From an uncultured Jannaschia sp. (GTDB taxonomy: Bacteria > Pseudomonadota > Alphaproteobacteria > Rhodobacterales > Rhodobacteraceae), in contig NZ_CANNEZ010000001.1 of NCBI RefSeq assembly GCF_947503795.1, positions 1,107,001 to 1,171,000 of the forward strand: DNA of 64,000 bases, written 5' to 3'. Under the pieces are notes generated by a model. It made no database searches. It saw only the letters and a program-made list of their open reading frames with translations, and was not told the DNA's origin. Both the position numbers and the translations under genes were made by a program. This document shows, in pieces, positions 17,152 to 25,840 of this stretch; position 1 is the first letter of the stretch; every line of letters begins with the position of its first letter.

Positions 17152-18978
17152 ATGGCGCGCGCACCCCTCCTGCAACTGACCGACATCTCGCTGACCTTCG
17201 GCGGCGCCCCGGTGTTTTCCGAGCTGGGCCTCGTTGTCCAGCCGGGCGACCGCGTGGCGCTGGTGGGGCGGAACGGGTCGGGGAAATCGACGCTGATGAA
17301 GGTGATGGCCGGGTTGGTCGAGGCCGATACCGGTGCCCGCACGCTCAGCCCCGGCACATCGGTCGGCTACATGGAGCAGGACCCGGACCTGTCGGGCTTC
17401 ACGACCTTGGGCGATTATGCCGTGTCGGGCCTCGATCCGTCCGAGGCCTGGCGCGTCGAGGCCGCCGCCGAGGGCCTGAAGCTGCGGCTCGATGCCAGCC
17501 CGGATGCGGCGTCGGGCGGCGAGCGGCGGCGCGCAGCGCTGGCGAAGCTTCTGGGCGAGGCGCCCGAACTGATGCTCCTCGACGAGCCGACGAACCATCT
17601 CGACATCGAGGCCATCGCATGGCTGGAGGCCGAGCTTCTGGCGACCCGCGCGGCCTATGTCCTGATCTCTCACGACCGCGCCTTCCTGCGTGCGTTGACC
17701 CGCGCCACGCTCTGGATCGATCGCGGGGCCGTTCGGCGGCAGGAGAAGGGCTTCGACGCCTTCGAGGCCTGGCGGGATACCGTCTGGGCGGAGGAAGACC
17801 AGAAGCGGCACAAGCTCGATCGCAAGATCAAGGCGGAGGCGCGCTGGGCTGTCGAAGGAATCTCGGCCCGCCGCAAGCGCAACCAGGGCCGCGTTCGCGC
17901 GCTGGCCGATCTCAGGGCTGAGCGCTCCGCGCAAGTGCGCCGCGCCGGGACCGCCGCGCTGGACCTCGATTCGGGACAGGCGAGCGGCAAGCGGGTGATC
18001 GAGGCGACGGGCCTGACCAAGGCCTACGGGGACACGCCGATCGTGCGGGATCTCGACCTGCGCGTGCTGCGCGGTGACCGCATTGCCTTTGTCGGGCCGA
18101 ACGGCGTCGGCAAGACGACCCTTCTGAAGATCCTTTTGGGCGAGGTCGCGCCCGATTCGGGCACCGTCAAGCACGGCACCAATCTCGAGATCGCCGTCTT
18201 CGACCAGGCGCGCGCCAAGCTCGACCCGAAGGCCACGCTCTGGGATTCGCTGACGCTCGATCCGCTGCTCGGCGTCTCGGGCGCGTCCGACCAGGTGATG
18301 GTGCGCGGCACGCCGCGGCACGTCGCGGGCTACCTCAAGGATTTCCTCTTCGACGACCGGCAGTTGAAGGCCCCCGTCCGCTCGCTCTCGGGGGGCGAGA
18401 AGGCCCGGCTTCTGCTGGCGCGGATCATGGCGCTGCCGAGCAACCTTCTCGTGCTGGACGAACCGACGAACGATCTCGACGTCGAGACGCTGGATCTCCT
18501 GCAGGACGTGTTGGGCGATTATGACGGGACCATCCTCTTGGTCAGTCACGACCGCGACTTCCTCGACCGGATCGCCACCCAGACCGTTGCGATGGAAGGC
18601 GGTGGCGCGGTGCAGGTCTATCCCGGCGGCTGGAGCGACTATATCGACCAGCGCGGCGCGCGGGCGACCGTGTTCGCGGGTGAAACGAAAAGCAGATCAA
18701 GGGGTTCGGACACGGGCCTCACCTACGCACCGGCGCGTCCGGCGCCCGCCGGGCTCAGCTACACCGAACGGCACCGGCTCGACGCGCTTCCCGGCGAGAT
18801 CGCGCGGCTCGAGGCCGAGATCGCCAAGCTCGAGACGTTCCTCTCGGACCCGACGCTTTTTACCACCGCACCCGCCAAGTTCGCGAAGGCGACGGACGGT
18901 CTCGTGGAGCGGCAGGCGAAGCTCGCGGCCGCCGAGGCGGAGTGGCTGTCACTCGAGGAACGTGCCGAGGAGGCGTAG
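17152..18978 (+). CDS. ABC-F family ATP-binding protein (Uup-like)
   Basis: A 608-residue soluble protein with two ABC ATPase domains and no membrane segments. Domain one has GRNGSGKST (about residue 39), signature SGGERRRAALAKLL and LMLLDEPTNHLD. The linker contains the charged helix EDQKRHKLDRKIKAEARW. Domain two has GPNGVGKTT, LSGGEKARLLLARI and VLDEPTNDLD. The C-terminal 80 residues form a coiled coil (LPGEIARLEAEIAKLETFL). This is the Uup/EttA type that acts on the ribosome or on DNA structures rather than transporting. The ATG at 17152 is the homology start. Confidence 0.92.
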   Translation: MARAPLLQLTDISLTFGGAPVFSELGLVVQPGDRVALVGRNGSGKSTLMKVMAGLVEADTGARTLSPGTSVGYMEQDPDLSGFTTLGDYAVSGLDPSEAWRVEAAAEGLKLRLDASPDAASGGERRRAALAKLLGEAPELMLLDEPTNHLDIEAIAWLEAELLATRAAYVLISHDRAFLRALTRATLWIDRGAVRRQEKGFDAFEAWRDTVWAEEDQKRHKLDRKIKAEARWAVEGISARRKRNQGRVRALADLRAERSAQVRRAGTAALDLDSGQASGKRVIEATGLTKAYGDTPIVRDLDLRVLRGDRIAFVGPNGVGKTTLLKILLGEVAPDSGTVKHGTNLEIAVFDQARAKLDPKATLWDSLTLDPLLGVSGASDQVMVRGTPRHVAGYLKDFLFDDRQLKAPVRSLSGGEKARLLLARIMALPSNLLVLDEPTNDLDVETLDLLQDVLGDYDGTILLVSHDRDFLDRIATQTVAMEGGGAVQVYPGGWSDYIDQRGARATVFAGETKSRSRGSDTGLTYAPARPAPAGLSYTERHRLDALPGEIARLEAEIAKLETFLSDPTLFTTAPAKFAKATDGLVERQAKLAAAEAEWLSLEERAEEA

Positions 18979-18987
18979 CGCCGCGCC

Positions 18988-19650
18988 TCAGGAACAGATG
19001 CCGTCGAGATCTTCGGCCCAGGGCACTGTGACCCGGCGGGGGAAGGTCGCGGGATCGGCCACCGGCATCACGTCGCGCAGGAGCGCGTGAAGCCGCGCGG
19101 TGCGCCCGCCGGCGGGATCGAGCGTCGCGCAGCACAGATACTCCTCCACGAGGCTGGCCTGCTGCTCGTAGCCATGGGCGAGGAATCCCCGCGTCGGATC
19201 GGGATCGAGGAGGTAGGGATCGTCGATCGTCACTTGCTCGGTGAACGCCTTGATCGGGTGGTAGCCCGTCCGCGCGCGGTTCTGCCATTGCCAGACATGG
19301 GTCATCTCGTGGGCAAGGAACATCGCCAGCGACAGGTCCAGCGGTGCGCCTGCGAAGTCGCTCCGGGCCAGGTCGGGTCGGAGCAGCAGCGTCTCGAAGA
19401 GGACGAGGCCGCCGGTCCGCGCGGTGATGCGGGCGCGGGCCGGGGGCGGGCCGATCCGCTCGCGGCAGGTGGTGCGGGGCCGCGCGTCGTAGGTGATCGG
19501 GAACGCGCCGAGACCGGGCGCCCGCACGATCCGCACCGCACCGGTATCGAGCGTCGCGCCGTGGAGCGGTTGCAGGAGCGCCACTTCGGCCGGCGTCAGG
19601 CCGCGCCCGCAGGCGGCCAGGAGGAGCGTCAGGAGAAGCGCGCGCAGCAT
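18988..19650 (-). CDS. Putative lipoprotein with HExxH metallopeptidase motif
   Basis: A 220-residue lipoprotein: the N terminus MLRALLLTLLLAACGRG has a good lipobox with Cys14. The motif AHEMTHVWQWQ (about residue 113) is a zinc-binding HExxH in a HExxHxWQ context, and YEQQASLVEEYLC about 55 residues later could supply the third ligand. This pattern is seen in uncharacterised peptidase-like proteins of Rhodobacterales. No neighbour shares an obvious role. The gene is convergent with the ABC-F gene, 9 bases apart, and divergent from the pyruvyl transferase gene. Confidence 0.75.
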   Translation of the reverse strand: MLRALLLTLLLAACGRGLTPAEVALLQPLHGATLDTGAVRIVRAPGLGAFPITYDARPRTTCRERIGPPPARARITARTGGLVLFETLLLRPDLARSDFAGAPLDLSLAMFLAHEMTHVWQWQNRARTGYHPIKAFTEQVTIDDPYLLDPDPTRGFLAHGYEQQASLVEEYLCCATLDPAGGRTARLHALLRDVMPVADPATFPRRVTVPWAEDLDGICS

Positions 19651-19745
19651 GGTGCGAGAGTGCCACGACCGGGGCCGGGGATACCAGTGCGACTGGCCCG
19701 ACGCGCGATCACGGGCTAGCGAAGGGCACGCCTCCGGAGCAACCC

Positions 19746-20759
19746 ATGCGCCTGTTCTACAACGCCACCTCGACCAATTTCGGCGATCACATCAATTCGT
19801 GGCTCTGGCCGCGGCTGATCCCCGAATTGCTCGCGCGCGAGGATGATGAGGTGCTGGTGGGCGTGGGCTCGCTACTTAAGTCCGATCTCGACCGGGTGCC
19901 GGGCGAAAAACACATCTTCGGCACGGGCTCCGGCTACGGCCCGCCGCCGCCGCCCGAGACGGCGCGCGGCTGGAATGTCCACTGCGTGCGCGGGCCCCTG
20001 ACGGCGCGGCATTACGGGCTGGAGCCGCAGGCCGCGGTGACCGATGGCGCGTGGCTGATTGGGCAGCTGCCGGAATGGCAGGGCACGTTCGACACCGGCG
20101 GCGAGGTGCTGTTCATCCCGCACTGGACCTCGGCCGCCTATGGCAACTGGGCGCCGGTCTGCGCGATGGCGGGCCTCACTTACGTGGATCCGCTGGATGA
20201 CGGCCCATCGATCCTGCGCCGTATCGCCGCCGCGCGCCTTGTCGTGACCGAGAGCCTGCACGGCGCGATCTTCGCCGACTACTTCCGCACGCCCTGGGCG
20301 CCGGTCGCCTCGGCGAACCGGGTGCTGCACTTTAAATGGGTCGACTGGTGCATGTCGATCGGCGTCCCTTACGAGACCCGCGCCCTGCCGCCGTCGGACC
20401 TCGTGGACGCCCTGATCCAGAGGGTTCGACCCAGCCGCGAAATGCCGTCTCCCGACCCGCGCGCCTACACCGCCGACGACTTCCCCTACGCCCCCGCCGC
20501 CGCCGTCAGCGACGCAGGCGCGGCGTATCGGTTGAAGACGCGCGCCAAGGGGGTGGCGCGGGGCGTCCGGGGCAGGGTGCTCGACGGGTTGCGCGCAAGG
20601 CGCGACGGGCTGGGGATGGGCGCGTGGAACCGGGGGTATCGCGAGGAGGTCGCCGGGTATCTCGGGACACTGGCGGGGTGCGACGGGATGTTGAGCGAGG
20701 ACGCGGTGTGGGACCGGCTGGTAGGGGAGTTGGGGGAAAGATTGAAGGGGATGATTTAG
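19746..20759 (+). CDS. Polysaccharide pyruvyl transferase family protein
   Basis: A 337-residue protein of the pyruvyl transferase family, similar in layout to ExoV. It starts MRLFYNATSTNFGDHINSW, matching the NFGDxLN opening of this family. It has VLVGVGSLLKSD (about residue 37), HCVRGPLTARHYGL (about 78) and the ESLHGAIFADYFRTPW region (about 175-190), the conserved S-LHG motif. Enzymes of this family add pyruvate ketals to sugars of exopolysaccharide. No other polysaccharide gene is adjacent; galE is 5 kb away. The last 80 residues are arginine-rich and poorly conserved-looking. Confidence 0.85.
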   Translation: MRLFYNATSTNFGDHINSWLWPRLIPELLAREDDEVLVGVGSLLKSDLDRVPGEKHIFGTGSGYGPPPPPETARGWNVHCVRGPLTARHYGLEPQAAVTDGAWLIGQLPEWQGTFDTGGEVLFIPHWTSAAYGNWAPVCAMAGLTYVDPLDDGPSILRRIAAARLVVTESLHGAIFADYFRTPWAPVASANRVLHFKWVDWCMSIGVPYETRALPPSDLVDALIQRVRPSREMPSPDPRAYTADDFPYAPAAAVSDAGAAYRLKTRAKGVARGVRGRVLDGLRARRDGLGMGAWNRGYREEVAGYLGTLAGCDGMLSEDAVWDRLVGELGERLKGMI

Positions 20760-20799
20760 CTACGAAGAAGCTGCCGTCGTTCGTAATGCGCCTTGTCGA

Positions 20800-21348
20800 T
20801 CAGAAGAGTAGATATCCGAACGCCCACTGCATCGTACCAGTTAAGAGAAGAATGACCTCTGCAAGGGTCATTCTGACCCTTTTCGAACTCTCAGATCTTA
20901 GGGCAATCGAATACTGTTGAAAGCGATGAATCGTCTCTGATGTCTCCCGAAAGGCCTCGTTAATCTTCTCAAATTCATTTGCCAATCTATCGCGCGGCCC
21001 AGATATCCTTGGTATCGTCTGAAGGCTATTCGGATAGAATGCTTTCTGTACCGCGTGATTTGCGACAATGTCGATGCCGTATGCAAACTCCATCACTGTG
21101 GCAGTAAATGCTCGCAGGCCATCGATATTGGCCTGAAGCGAACTGGAATGCTTTCCCAAGAGATCTTGAACCTTAATCGTTTCGATCTCGCGCCAAAGAA
21201 CGAATGCAATGATTGCCGTGCAAATCGGGTAGGCGCCGGCTGCTTGGAAAAGTGCGCCATCCCCCGCACGGAATGCAGAGAACGAGAACCCAAGCCAAAA
21301 TCCGCTACCGATCCAGATACTCCACGACGGATGCGCCCATCGGGTCAA
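20800..21348 (-). CDS. Hypothetical membrane protein with coiled coil, lower GC
   Basis: I do not recognise this protein of about 182 residues. Hydrophobic segments lie at about 10-30 and 32-50, a soluble region of about 100 residues with heptad-like spacing follows (DRLANEFEKINEAFRETSET), and a last hydrophobic helix closes the C terminus (LAEVILLLTGTMQWAFGYLL). The only reasonable start in frame is a TTG whose last two bases overlap the parE stop codon (TTGA), implying coupling to parE. Base composition is visibly richer in A and T than the surroundings, as expected for an acquired gene. Function unknown. Confidence 0.6.
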   Translation of the reverse strand: MTRWAHPSWSIWIGSGFWLGFSFSAFRAGDGALFQAAGAYPICTAIIAFVLWREIETIKVQDLLGKHSSSLQANIDGLRAFTATVMEFAYGIDIVANHAVQKAFYPNSLQTIPRISGPRDRLANEFEKINEAFRETSETIHRFQQYSIALRSESSKRVRMTLAEVILLLTGTMQWAFGYLLF

Positions 21349-23306
21349 ACATCCAACTCCCCCGCAAACCGCGCGTTCTCGCTGATGTACTGGAACCGCA
21401 TCTCCGGTTTCTTCCCCATCAGGCGCTCCACGAGGTCGCCGGTCTCGCCCGGGGCATCTTCGTCCACGTTCACGCGGATGAGCTTGCGGGAGGCGGGGTC
21501 CATGGTGGTGTCCTTGAGGTCCTTGGCGTCCATCTCGCCCAGACCCTTGAAGCGCGAGACGTCGATCTTGCCCTTGCCGCCGAGGCCCTTCTCCAGCCAG
21601 GCGTCGCGTTCGGCCTCGTCGATGCAATAGACGCGCTTGGCCCCTTGGGTCAGGCGGAAGAGGGGCGGGCAGGCGAGGTAGAGATGGCCCGCGTCGATCA
21701 TGGGCCGCATCTGGGTGAAGAAGAACGTCATCAGGAGCGCCGCGATATGCGCCCCGTCCACGTCGGCGTCGGTCATGATGACGACCTTGTCGTAGCGCAG
21801 GTCGTCGAGGACGAATTTCGTGCCGAGGCCGACGCCGAGCGCCTGCGTCAGATCGCTGATCTCGGTGTTCGACCCGAGCTTGGAGGAGGCCGCGCCCAGC
21901 ACGTTCAGGATCTTGCCCCGGAGCGGCAGGAGGGCCTGGGTCTTGCGGTCGCGGGCCATCTTGGCGGAGCCGCCGGCCGAATCCCCCTCGACGATGAAGA
22001 GCTCGGTGCCGTCGCGCGTCGAGGCGGAGCAATCGACCAGCTTGCCGGGCAGGCGCAGCCGCTTGGTCGCGGATTTGCGTGCGGTTTCCTTCTCCTGCCG
22101 GCGCTTCAGCCGCTCCTCGGCGCGCAGCACGAGGAAGTCGAGGATCGCGCCCGCCGATTTCGTGTCGCCCGCCAGCCAGTTGTCGAAGCGGTCGCGCACG
22201 GCGCCCTCGGTCATCTTGGCGGCGGCCTCGGTGGAAAGGCGGTCCTTGGTCTGGCCCACGAAGGCCGGCTCGGCGATGAAGCACGACACCAGCGCGCAGC
22301 CGCCCGAGATCAGGTCCTCGCGCGTGATCTGCGCCGCCTTCTTGTTGTTCGCAAGCTCGCCATAGGCCTTGATCCCCTTGAGGATCGCGGCCCAGAAACC
22401 CACGACATGGGTGCCACCCTCGGGCGTGGGGACCGTGTTGCAGTAGGACTGGATGAAGCCGTCGCGCGCGGGCGTCCAGTTGATCGCCCATTCGACCTTG
22501 CCCGGCTCGCCGAACTTCTCCTGGAAGTCGACCGTGCCCGCGAAGGCCGCGTCCGCATACGTCGTGGCCCCGCCCAGCGTCTCGGAGAGGTAATCGGACA
22601 GGCCGCCGGGGAAGTGGAAGCTGGCCTCGGTCGGGGTCTCGCCGTCGTCGCTCTCGGAGGTCCAGCGGATCTCGACCCCCGAGAAGAGATAGGCTTTCGA
22701 GCGGATCGACTTGAAAAGGCGGGCGGGCTTGAGGCGGTGATGGCCGAAGATCTGCTCGTCGGCATGGAAGGTGACGGTGGTGCCGCGCCGGTTGGGGGCC
22801 GCGCCGATCTTCTCGACCGGACCGAGCGGCAGGCCGCGCGAGAAACGCTGTTCGTGGAGTTCGCGGTCGCGGGCCACCTGCACGACCATGCTGTCCGACA
22901 GCGCGTTGACCACCGACGCGCCGACGCCGTGCAGCCCGCCCGAGGTCTGGTAGGCCTTGCCCGAGAACTTGCCGCCCGCGTGCAGCGTGCAGAGGATGAC
23001 CTCGAGCGCGGACTTGTCGGGAAACTTAGGATGGGGATCGACCGGAATGCCGCGCCCGTTGTCGCGCACCGTGACGGAATTGTCGGCGTGGAGCGTCACC
23101 TCGATGCGGTTGGCGTGGCCCGCGACGGCCTCGTCCATCGAGTTGTCGAGCACCTCGGCGACCATGTGGTGCAGCGCCCGCTCGTCGGTGCCGCCGATAT
23201 ACATGCCGGGCCGTTTGCGCACCGGCTCCAGCCCTTCGAGCACCTCGATGGACGAGGCGTCGTAGGTCTCGGTCGGGGCGGCGCCCTTGAGGAGGTCGTC
23301 GGGCAT
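21345..23306 (-). CDS. parE: DNA topoisomerase IV subunit B
   Basis: ParE is the ATPase subunit of topoisomerase IV, which unlinks daughter chromosomes. The 653-residue product has the GHKL ATPase domain (VLDNSMDEA, DNGRGIPVD, HAGGKF, GGLHGVGASVVNALS), the transducer domain, and the TOPRIM domain with FIVEGDSAGGSAK and the metal-binding DADVDGAHI. It ends with the FKGLGEM and GETGDLVERLMG regions. Length and motif set favour ParE over GyrB, which carries a longer insert. The ATG at 23306 (MPDDLL) is preferred over an upstream in-frame start at 23339. Confidence 0.94.
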   Translation of the reverse strand: MPDDLLKGAAPTETYDASSIEVLEGLEPVRKRPGMYIGGTDERALHHMVAEVLDNSMDEAVAGHANRIEVTLHADNSVTVRDNGRGIPVDPHPKFPDKSALEVILCTLHAGGKFSGKAYQTSGGLHGVGASVVNALSDSMVVQVARDRELHEQRFSRGLPLGPVEKIGAAPNRRGTTVTFHADEQIFGHHRLKPARLFKSIRSKAYLFSGVEIRWTSESDDGETPTEASFHFPGGLSDYLSETLGGATTYADAAFAGTVDFQEKFGEPGKVEWAINWTPARDGFIQSYCNTVPTPEGGTHVVGFWAAILKGIKAYGELANNKKAAQITREDLISGGCALVSCFIAEPAFVGQTKDRLSTEAAAKMTEGAVRDRFDNWLAGDTKSAGAILDFLVLRAEERLKRRQEKETARKSATKRLRLPGKLVDCSASTRDGTELFIVEGDSAGGSAKMARDRKTQALLPLRGKILNVLGAASSKLGSNTEISDLTQALGVGLGTKFVLDDLRYDKVVIMTDADVDGAHIAALLMTFFFTQMRPMIDAGHLYLACPPLFRLTQGAKRVYCIDEAERDAWLEKGLGGKGKIDVSRFKGLGEMDAKDLKDTTMDPASRKLIRVNVDEDAPGETGDLVERLMGKKPEMRFQYISENARFAGELDV

Positions 23307-23383
23307 GTCGGCTGCTCTATCTTGTGTGATTGGGCCCAAGATAGGCGATATGGTGGGGTGGGGGAAGGGTGGAGCAGTGCCTT

Positions 23384-24169
23384 CTAGTTGCCCGTATGGA
23401 AGACCGGAACGGCGAGCGTCGGCAGGCCTCCTGCCTGTCCGAAAGGGACGTATTCCATGGCCTGCAGCGGAGCCGCCTCGGCGTCCGCTTCACAGCCACC
23501 GGGTGCGACTGTGGCCACCCATTTACCTTCCTCGACACCCAGGCGTACCGCCTCGGTCGGTAGACGGACGTCGACCGCGGTCGGCGCTCCATCGATTCCG
23601 AACATGGAGCGGGCCTCGGTGCCGAGCACAACGGCATAGCCCCTTAATGCTTCGGGCCCATCCGGGATCGTGCCGTCTATGTACCCGCCGACCAAGGTGC
23701 CTGTCATGCGATCCGTATCCGCAGCGTTGTGAAGAACGGTCGCCCAGCCGTCTACGAAACAGTCTTCGGCAACCGATCCGGCGGCGAAAGTTACGACGAG
23801 GTCTTGCACCTCGGTCCAGTTATAGAGAATTGCCTCTTCGGCCTGCGCGAAGGTGCCGACGGCAGCGGATGTTACGCAGCGCGATGACTGGAGATCCTCT
23901 TTATAGTGCGCGGCCGGCAAGTTGCGCACGCGGAGGGACGGCTCGCATTCTACAAAGTTGTAGACTCGGCCATCCGCCGTTTCGTCGCGGGCTACGAACC
24001 GACCGCGGACGTATGAAAGCTCGGCTGCGATGTAGACTTGGTAGATTGTGTCAGCATCTTTTGCTTTTGTGGGATCGACCATATCGGATCGGTTGGCCAT
24101 ACCTTGAGTCATCGCAATTCCAGGCGCGGCGCAAAGCGCAGCGATGAAGGTAAAGCCGTTCAGTTTCAT
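23384..24169 (-). CDS. Hypothetical secreted protein
   Basis: An unrecognised 261-residue protein. The first 19 residues (MKLNGFTFIAALCAAPGIA) form a signal peptide, so the protein is probably periplasmic or secreted. Four cysteines follow in the mature part (at VECEPS, SSRCVTS, EDCFVDG and GGCEADA), enough for two disulfides. The ATG at 24169 overlaps the stop of the upstream membrane protein gene (ATGA), so the two form a coupled pair. Codon use and GC content are lower than in the neighbouring housekeeping genes. Nothing in the sequence gives a function. Confidence 0.65.
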   Translation of the reverse strand: MKLNGFTFIAALCAAPGIAMTQGMANRSDMVDPTKAKDADTIYQVYIAAELSYVRGRFVARDETADGRVYNFVECEPSLRVRNLPAAHYKEDLQSSRCVTSAAVGTFAQAEEAILYNWTEVQDLVVTFAAGSVAEDCFVDGWATVLHNAADTDRMTGTLVGGYIDGTIPDGPEALRGYAVVLGTEARSMFGIDGAPTAVDVRLPTEAVRLGVEEGKWVATVAPGGCEADAEAAPLQAMEYVPFGQAGGLPTLAVPVFHTGN

Positions 24170-24864
24170 TGGTCGAATCCCCTCACTCGTGTCAGCATGG
24201 CCGGACCCGTCACCGCTGAAATCCTGAGAACCTGCCGTGCTCCACCCGACGATGACCGTCCCATTAAGAAGACTGTCTGGCCGTCCGCGAAGATAAGGCG
24301 CCACGTTCCGGGCATCTCGAATAGCCGCTGAGCCATGCCGTCAATTGTATCGATTCCGGCATCCTTCGCTCCCCTGTAGTTTAGATCGTACAACGTGACG
24401 ACCGGCATTCCTTCTGCCCCGCTCAAGAACGTTTCCGCTTTCGCCCGTCCTTCCCGGAGCCCGACTAGCGAGACCAAACAGATTAGTACCAGCAAGCCAA
24501 AGAAAACGACGGCGCTGCCCCAGCGGCGGAGCCGCGATCCCGGTGGATTTGCGGCCCGCAGAACAATTCCGCCGAAACCGTATGCAAGGATGAGTATGAG
24601 TAGGAACATCCCCCACGGAACCGCGCCCGACAGCGCCGGCGATCGCGCAATGTTCACCGCTTCCAGAAAGAAATCGCCTTGCGAGAGATCCACTTCGGAG
24701 AATGCGATTCCGAACGTAGAGAAATAGCCTGCGAAGAATGAGAAGCCGGTACTGTAAGGGGCCGCGACGAGTATCGCAAATAGGCCGGCGATGTCCGCCA
24801 TACTCAACGCGTGGGCTGGCAATCCGGCGTGGGAGGCAACGGATCTCGGGAGTTCACTGCACAT
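24166..24864 (-). CDS. Hypothetical membrane protein
   Basis: An unrecognised protein of up to 232 residues with three clear membrane helices (about 24-46, 80-101 and 112-133 from the first ATG) and a C-terminal soluble part of about 95 residues. The start may be the ATG at 24864 or the one at 24801 (MADIAGLF), which sits right before the first helix. It is coupled by an ATGA overlap to the secreted protein gene downstream, suggesting that the two work together at the cell envelope. Like its partner it is poorer in GC than the flanking genes. Confidence 0.6.
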   Translation of the reverse strand: MCSELPRSVASHAGLPAHALSMADIAGLFAILVAAPYSTGFSFFAGYFSTFGIAFSEVDLSQGDFFLEAVNIARSPALSGAVPWGMFLLILILAYGFGGIVLRAANPPGSRLRRWGSAVVFFGLLVLICLVSLVGLREGRAKAETFLSGAEGMPVVTLYDLNYRGAKDAGIDTIDGMAQRLFEMPGTWRLIFADGQTVFLMGRSSSGGARQVLRISAVTGPAMLTRVRGFDQ

Positions 24865-25015
24865 AACAAGCCTGAACCATACGAACTCTAGCGGATCATA
24901 TAACGAGATATCGTGTCATAGCGCGGCCCAGCCGCGCAACCCCGGTGGCACAGATGATGGCGCTCATCTTGAGCGCGGACTGGATTGCCCGGCCTCGCCG
25001 TCCCTGACACCGAGG

Positions 25016-25705
25016 TCAGCGGGTGTTCGAGCCGCTGACCGTGACGTTGTCGACGCCGAAGAACTCGTCCTGGTAGCCCGAGTTCAGGGTCGTGCTGGCG
25101 CCGAGGGTGAGATCGCGGCCATCGTTGGCGGCGACGACCTGCACGCGGTAGGTGTAGTCCTGGCTGGAGCCACCGGTGCGGAACGTGCCCGAGCCCCGCG
25201 ACGAGCGCGTCAGGGTCACGGTCGTGTCGTTCGCGCCCTCGATAACCTTCACGTCGGGCTCGCCCTCGCGCCAGGAATGGGTGCCGACGATCACCTCCTC
25301 GCCCGCGATCGAGATGGTGCCGGTCTCGTTGTCCCAGCTGTCCCCGAAGATCATGTCGAACTCGACCACCGCGTAGGCGTCGCTGTCGCGGACCTCGATG
25401 GGAAGCGTGGCCAGCGCGCCGCCGCGCGGGATGACGAGAATCTCACCGAAGCCCGCGATGTCCTGGATCTCCCCGGCGGTCCAGCCGCCCAGGTCTCCAT
25501 CGGTGAAGTCGATCGTCTTGAGGACGCCCGAGAAGGCCGAGATGATGCTGACGCCGCGCAACGTCTCGTCGATATCGTTGCTGGTCGACTGCACCCCCGT
25601 GCTGATCACGCCTGCAACCGCGAGGCCGAGGCCGACGAGGCCTGCGGTCAGGACGGTCCAATCGACGGTAACGGCACCGGATTCGTCGGAAATGAAGTAG
25701 GGCAT
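25016..25705 (-). CDS. Pilin-like surface protein with large C-terminal domain
   Basis: A 229-residue protein whose first 40 residues look like a Flp/TadE-type pilin or pseudopilin start: a short charged leader (DESGAVTVDW) followed by one hydrophobic helix (TVLTAGLVGLGLAVAGVIST). Similar leaders occur on many short Rhodobacteraceae Flp-like proteins. Unlike those, this one continues for about 185 residues into a beta-rich, acidic domain (ADYDVxF-like strands, VVEFDMIFGDSWDNETG, VTLTRSSRGSG) that resembles extracellular lectin-like or jelly-roll modules. It is divergent from galE. The ATG at 25705 fits the pilin-like start. Confidence 0.65.
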   Translation of the reverse strand: MPYFISDESGAVTVDWTVLTAGLVGLGLAVAGVISTGVQSTSNDIDETLRGVSIISAFSGVLKTIDFTDGDLGGWTAGEIQDIAGFGEILVIPRGGALATLPIEVRDSDAYAVVEFDMIFGDSWDNETGTISIAGEEVIVGTHSWREGEPDVKVIEGANDTTVTLTRSSRGSGTFRTGGSSQDYTYRVQVVAANDGRDLTLGASTTLNSGYQDEFFGVDNVTVSGSNTR

Positions 25706-25747
25706 GAGACTATGGGTCCTCGGTAGCAGATGCCGATGACCTAGCCC

Positions 25748-25788
25748 GCCAATGCGGCGCATTTTGGCTAAGACTCGACCATTTTGGC
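25748..25788. promoter_or_regulatory. Palindromic element plus direct repeat upstream of galE and the pilin-like gene
   Basis: GCCAATGCGGCGCATTTTGGC (palindromic arms GCCAA/TTGGC) is followed by a second CATTTTGGC. The two CATTTTGGC copies (25760-25768 and 25780-25788) are exactly 20 bases apart, about two helical turns, which is typical of a protein binding on one face of the DNA. The element lies between divergent genes and resembles the one at 8969. Confidence 0.45.
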
Positions 25789-25840
25789 ATCCAGAATGGA
25801 AACGCTTGCAAAGATCGCGCCCGTTGCGCACGACCGGGGC

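Noticed and set aside
20760-25000. Prophage or integrated element around parE
   Set aside because: No integrase, transposase, terminal repeats or tRNA junction can be seen. Only composition and gene content point to acquisition.
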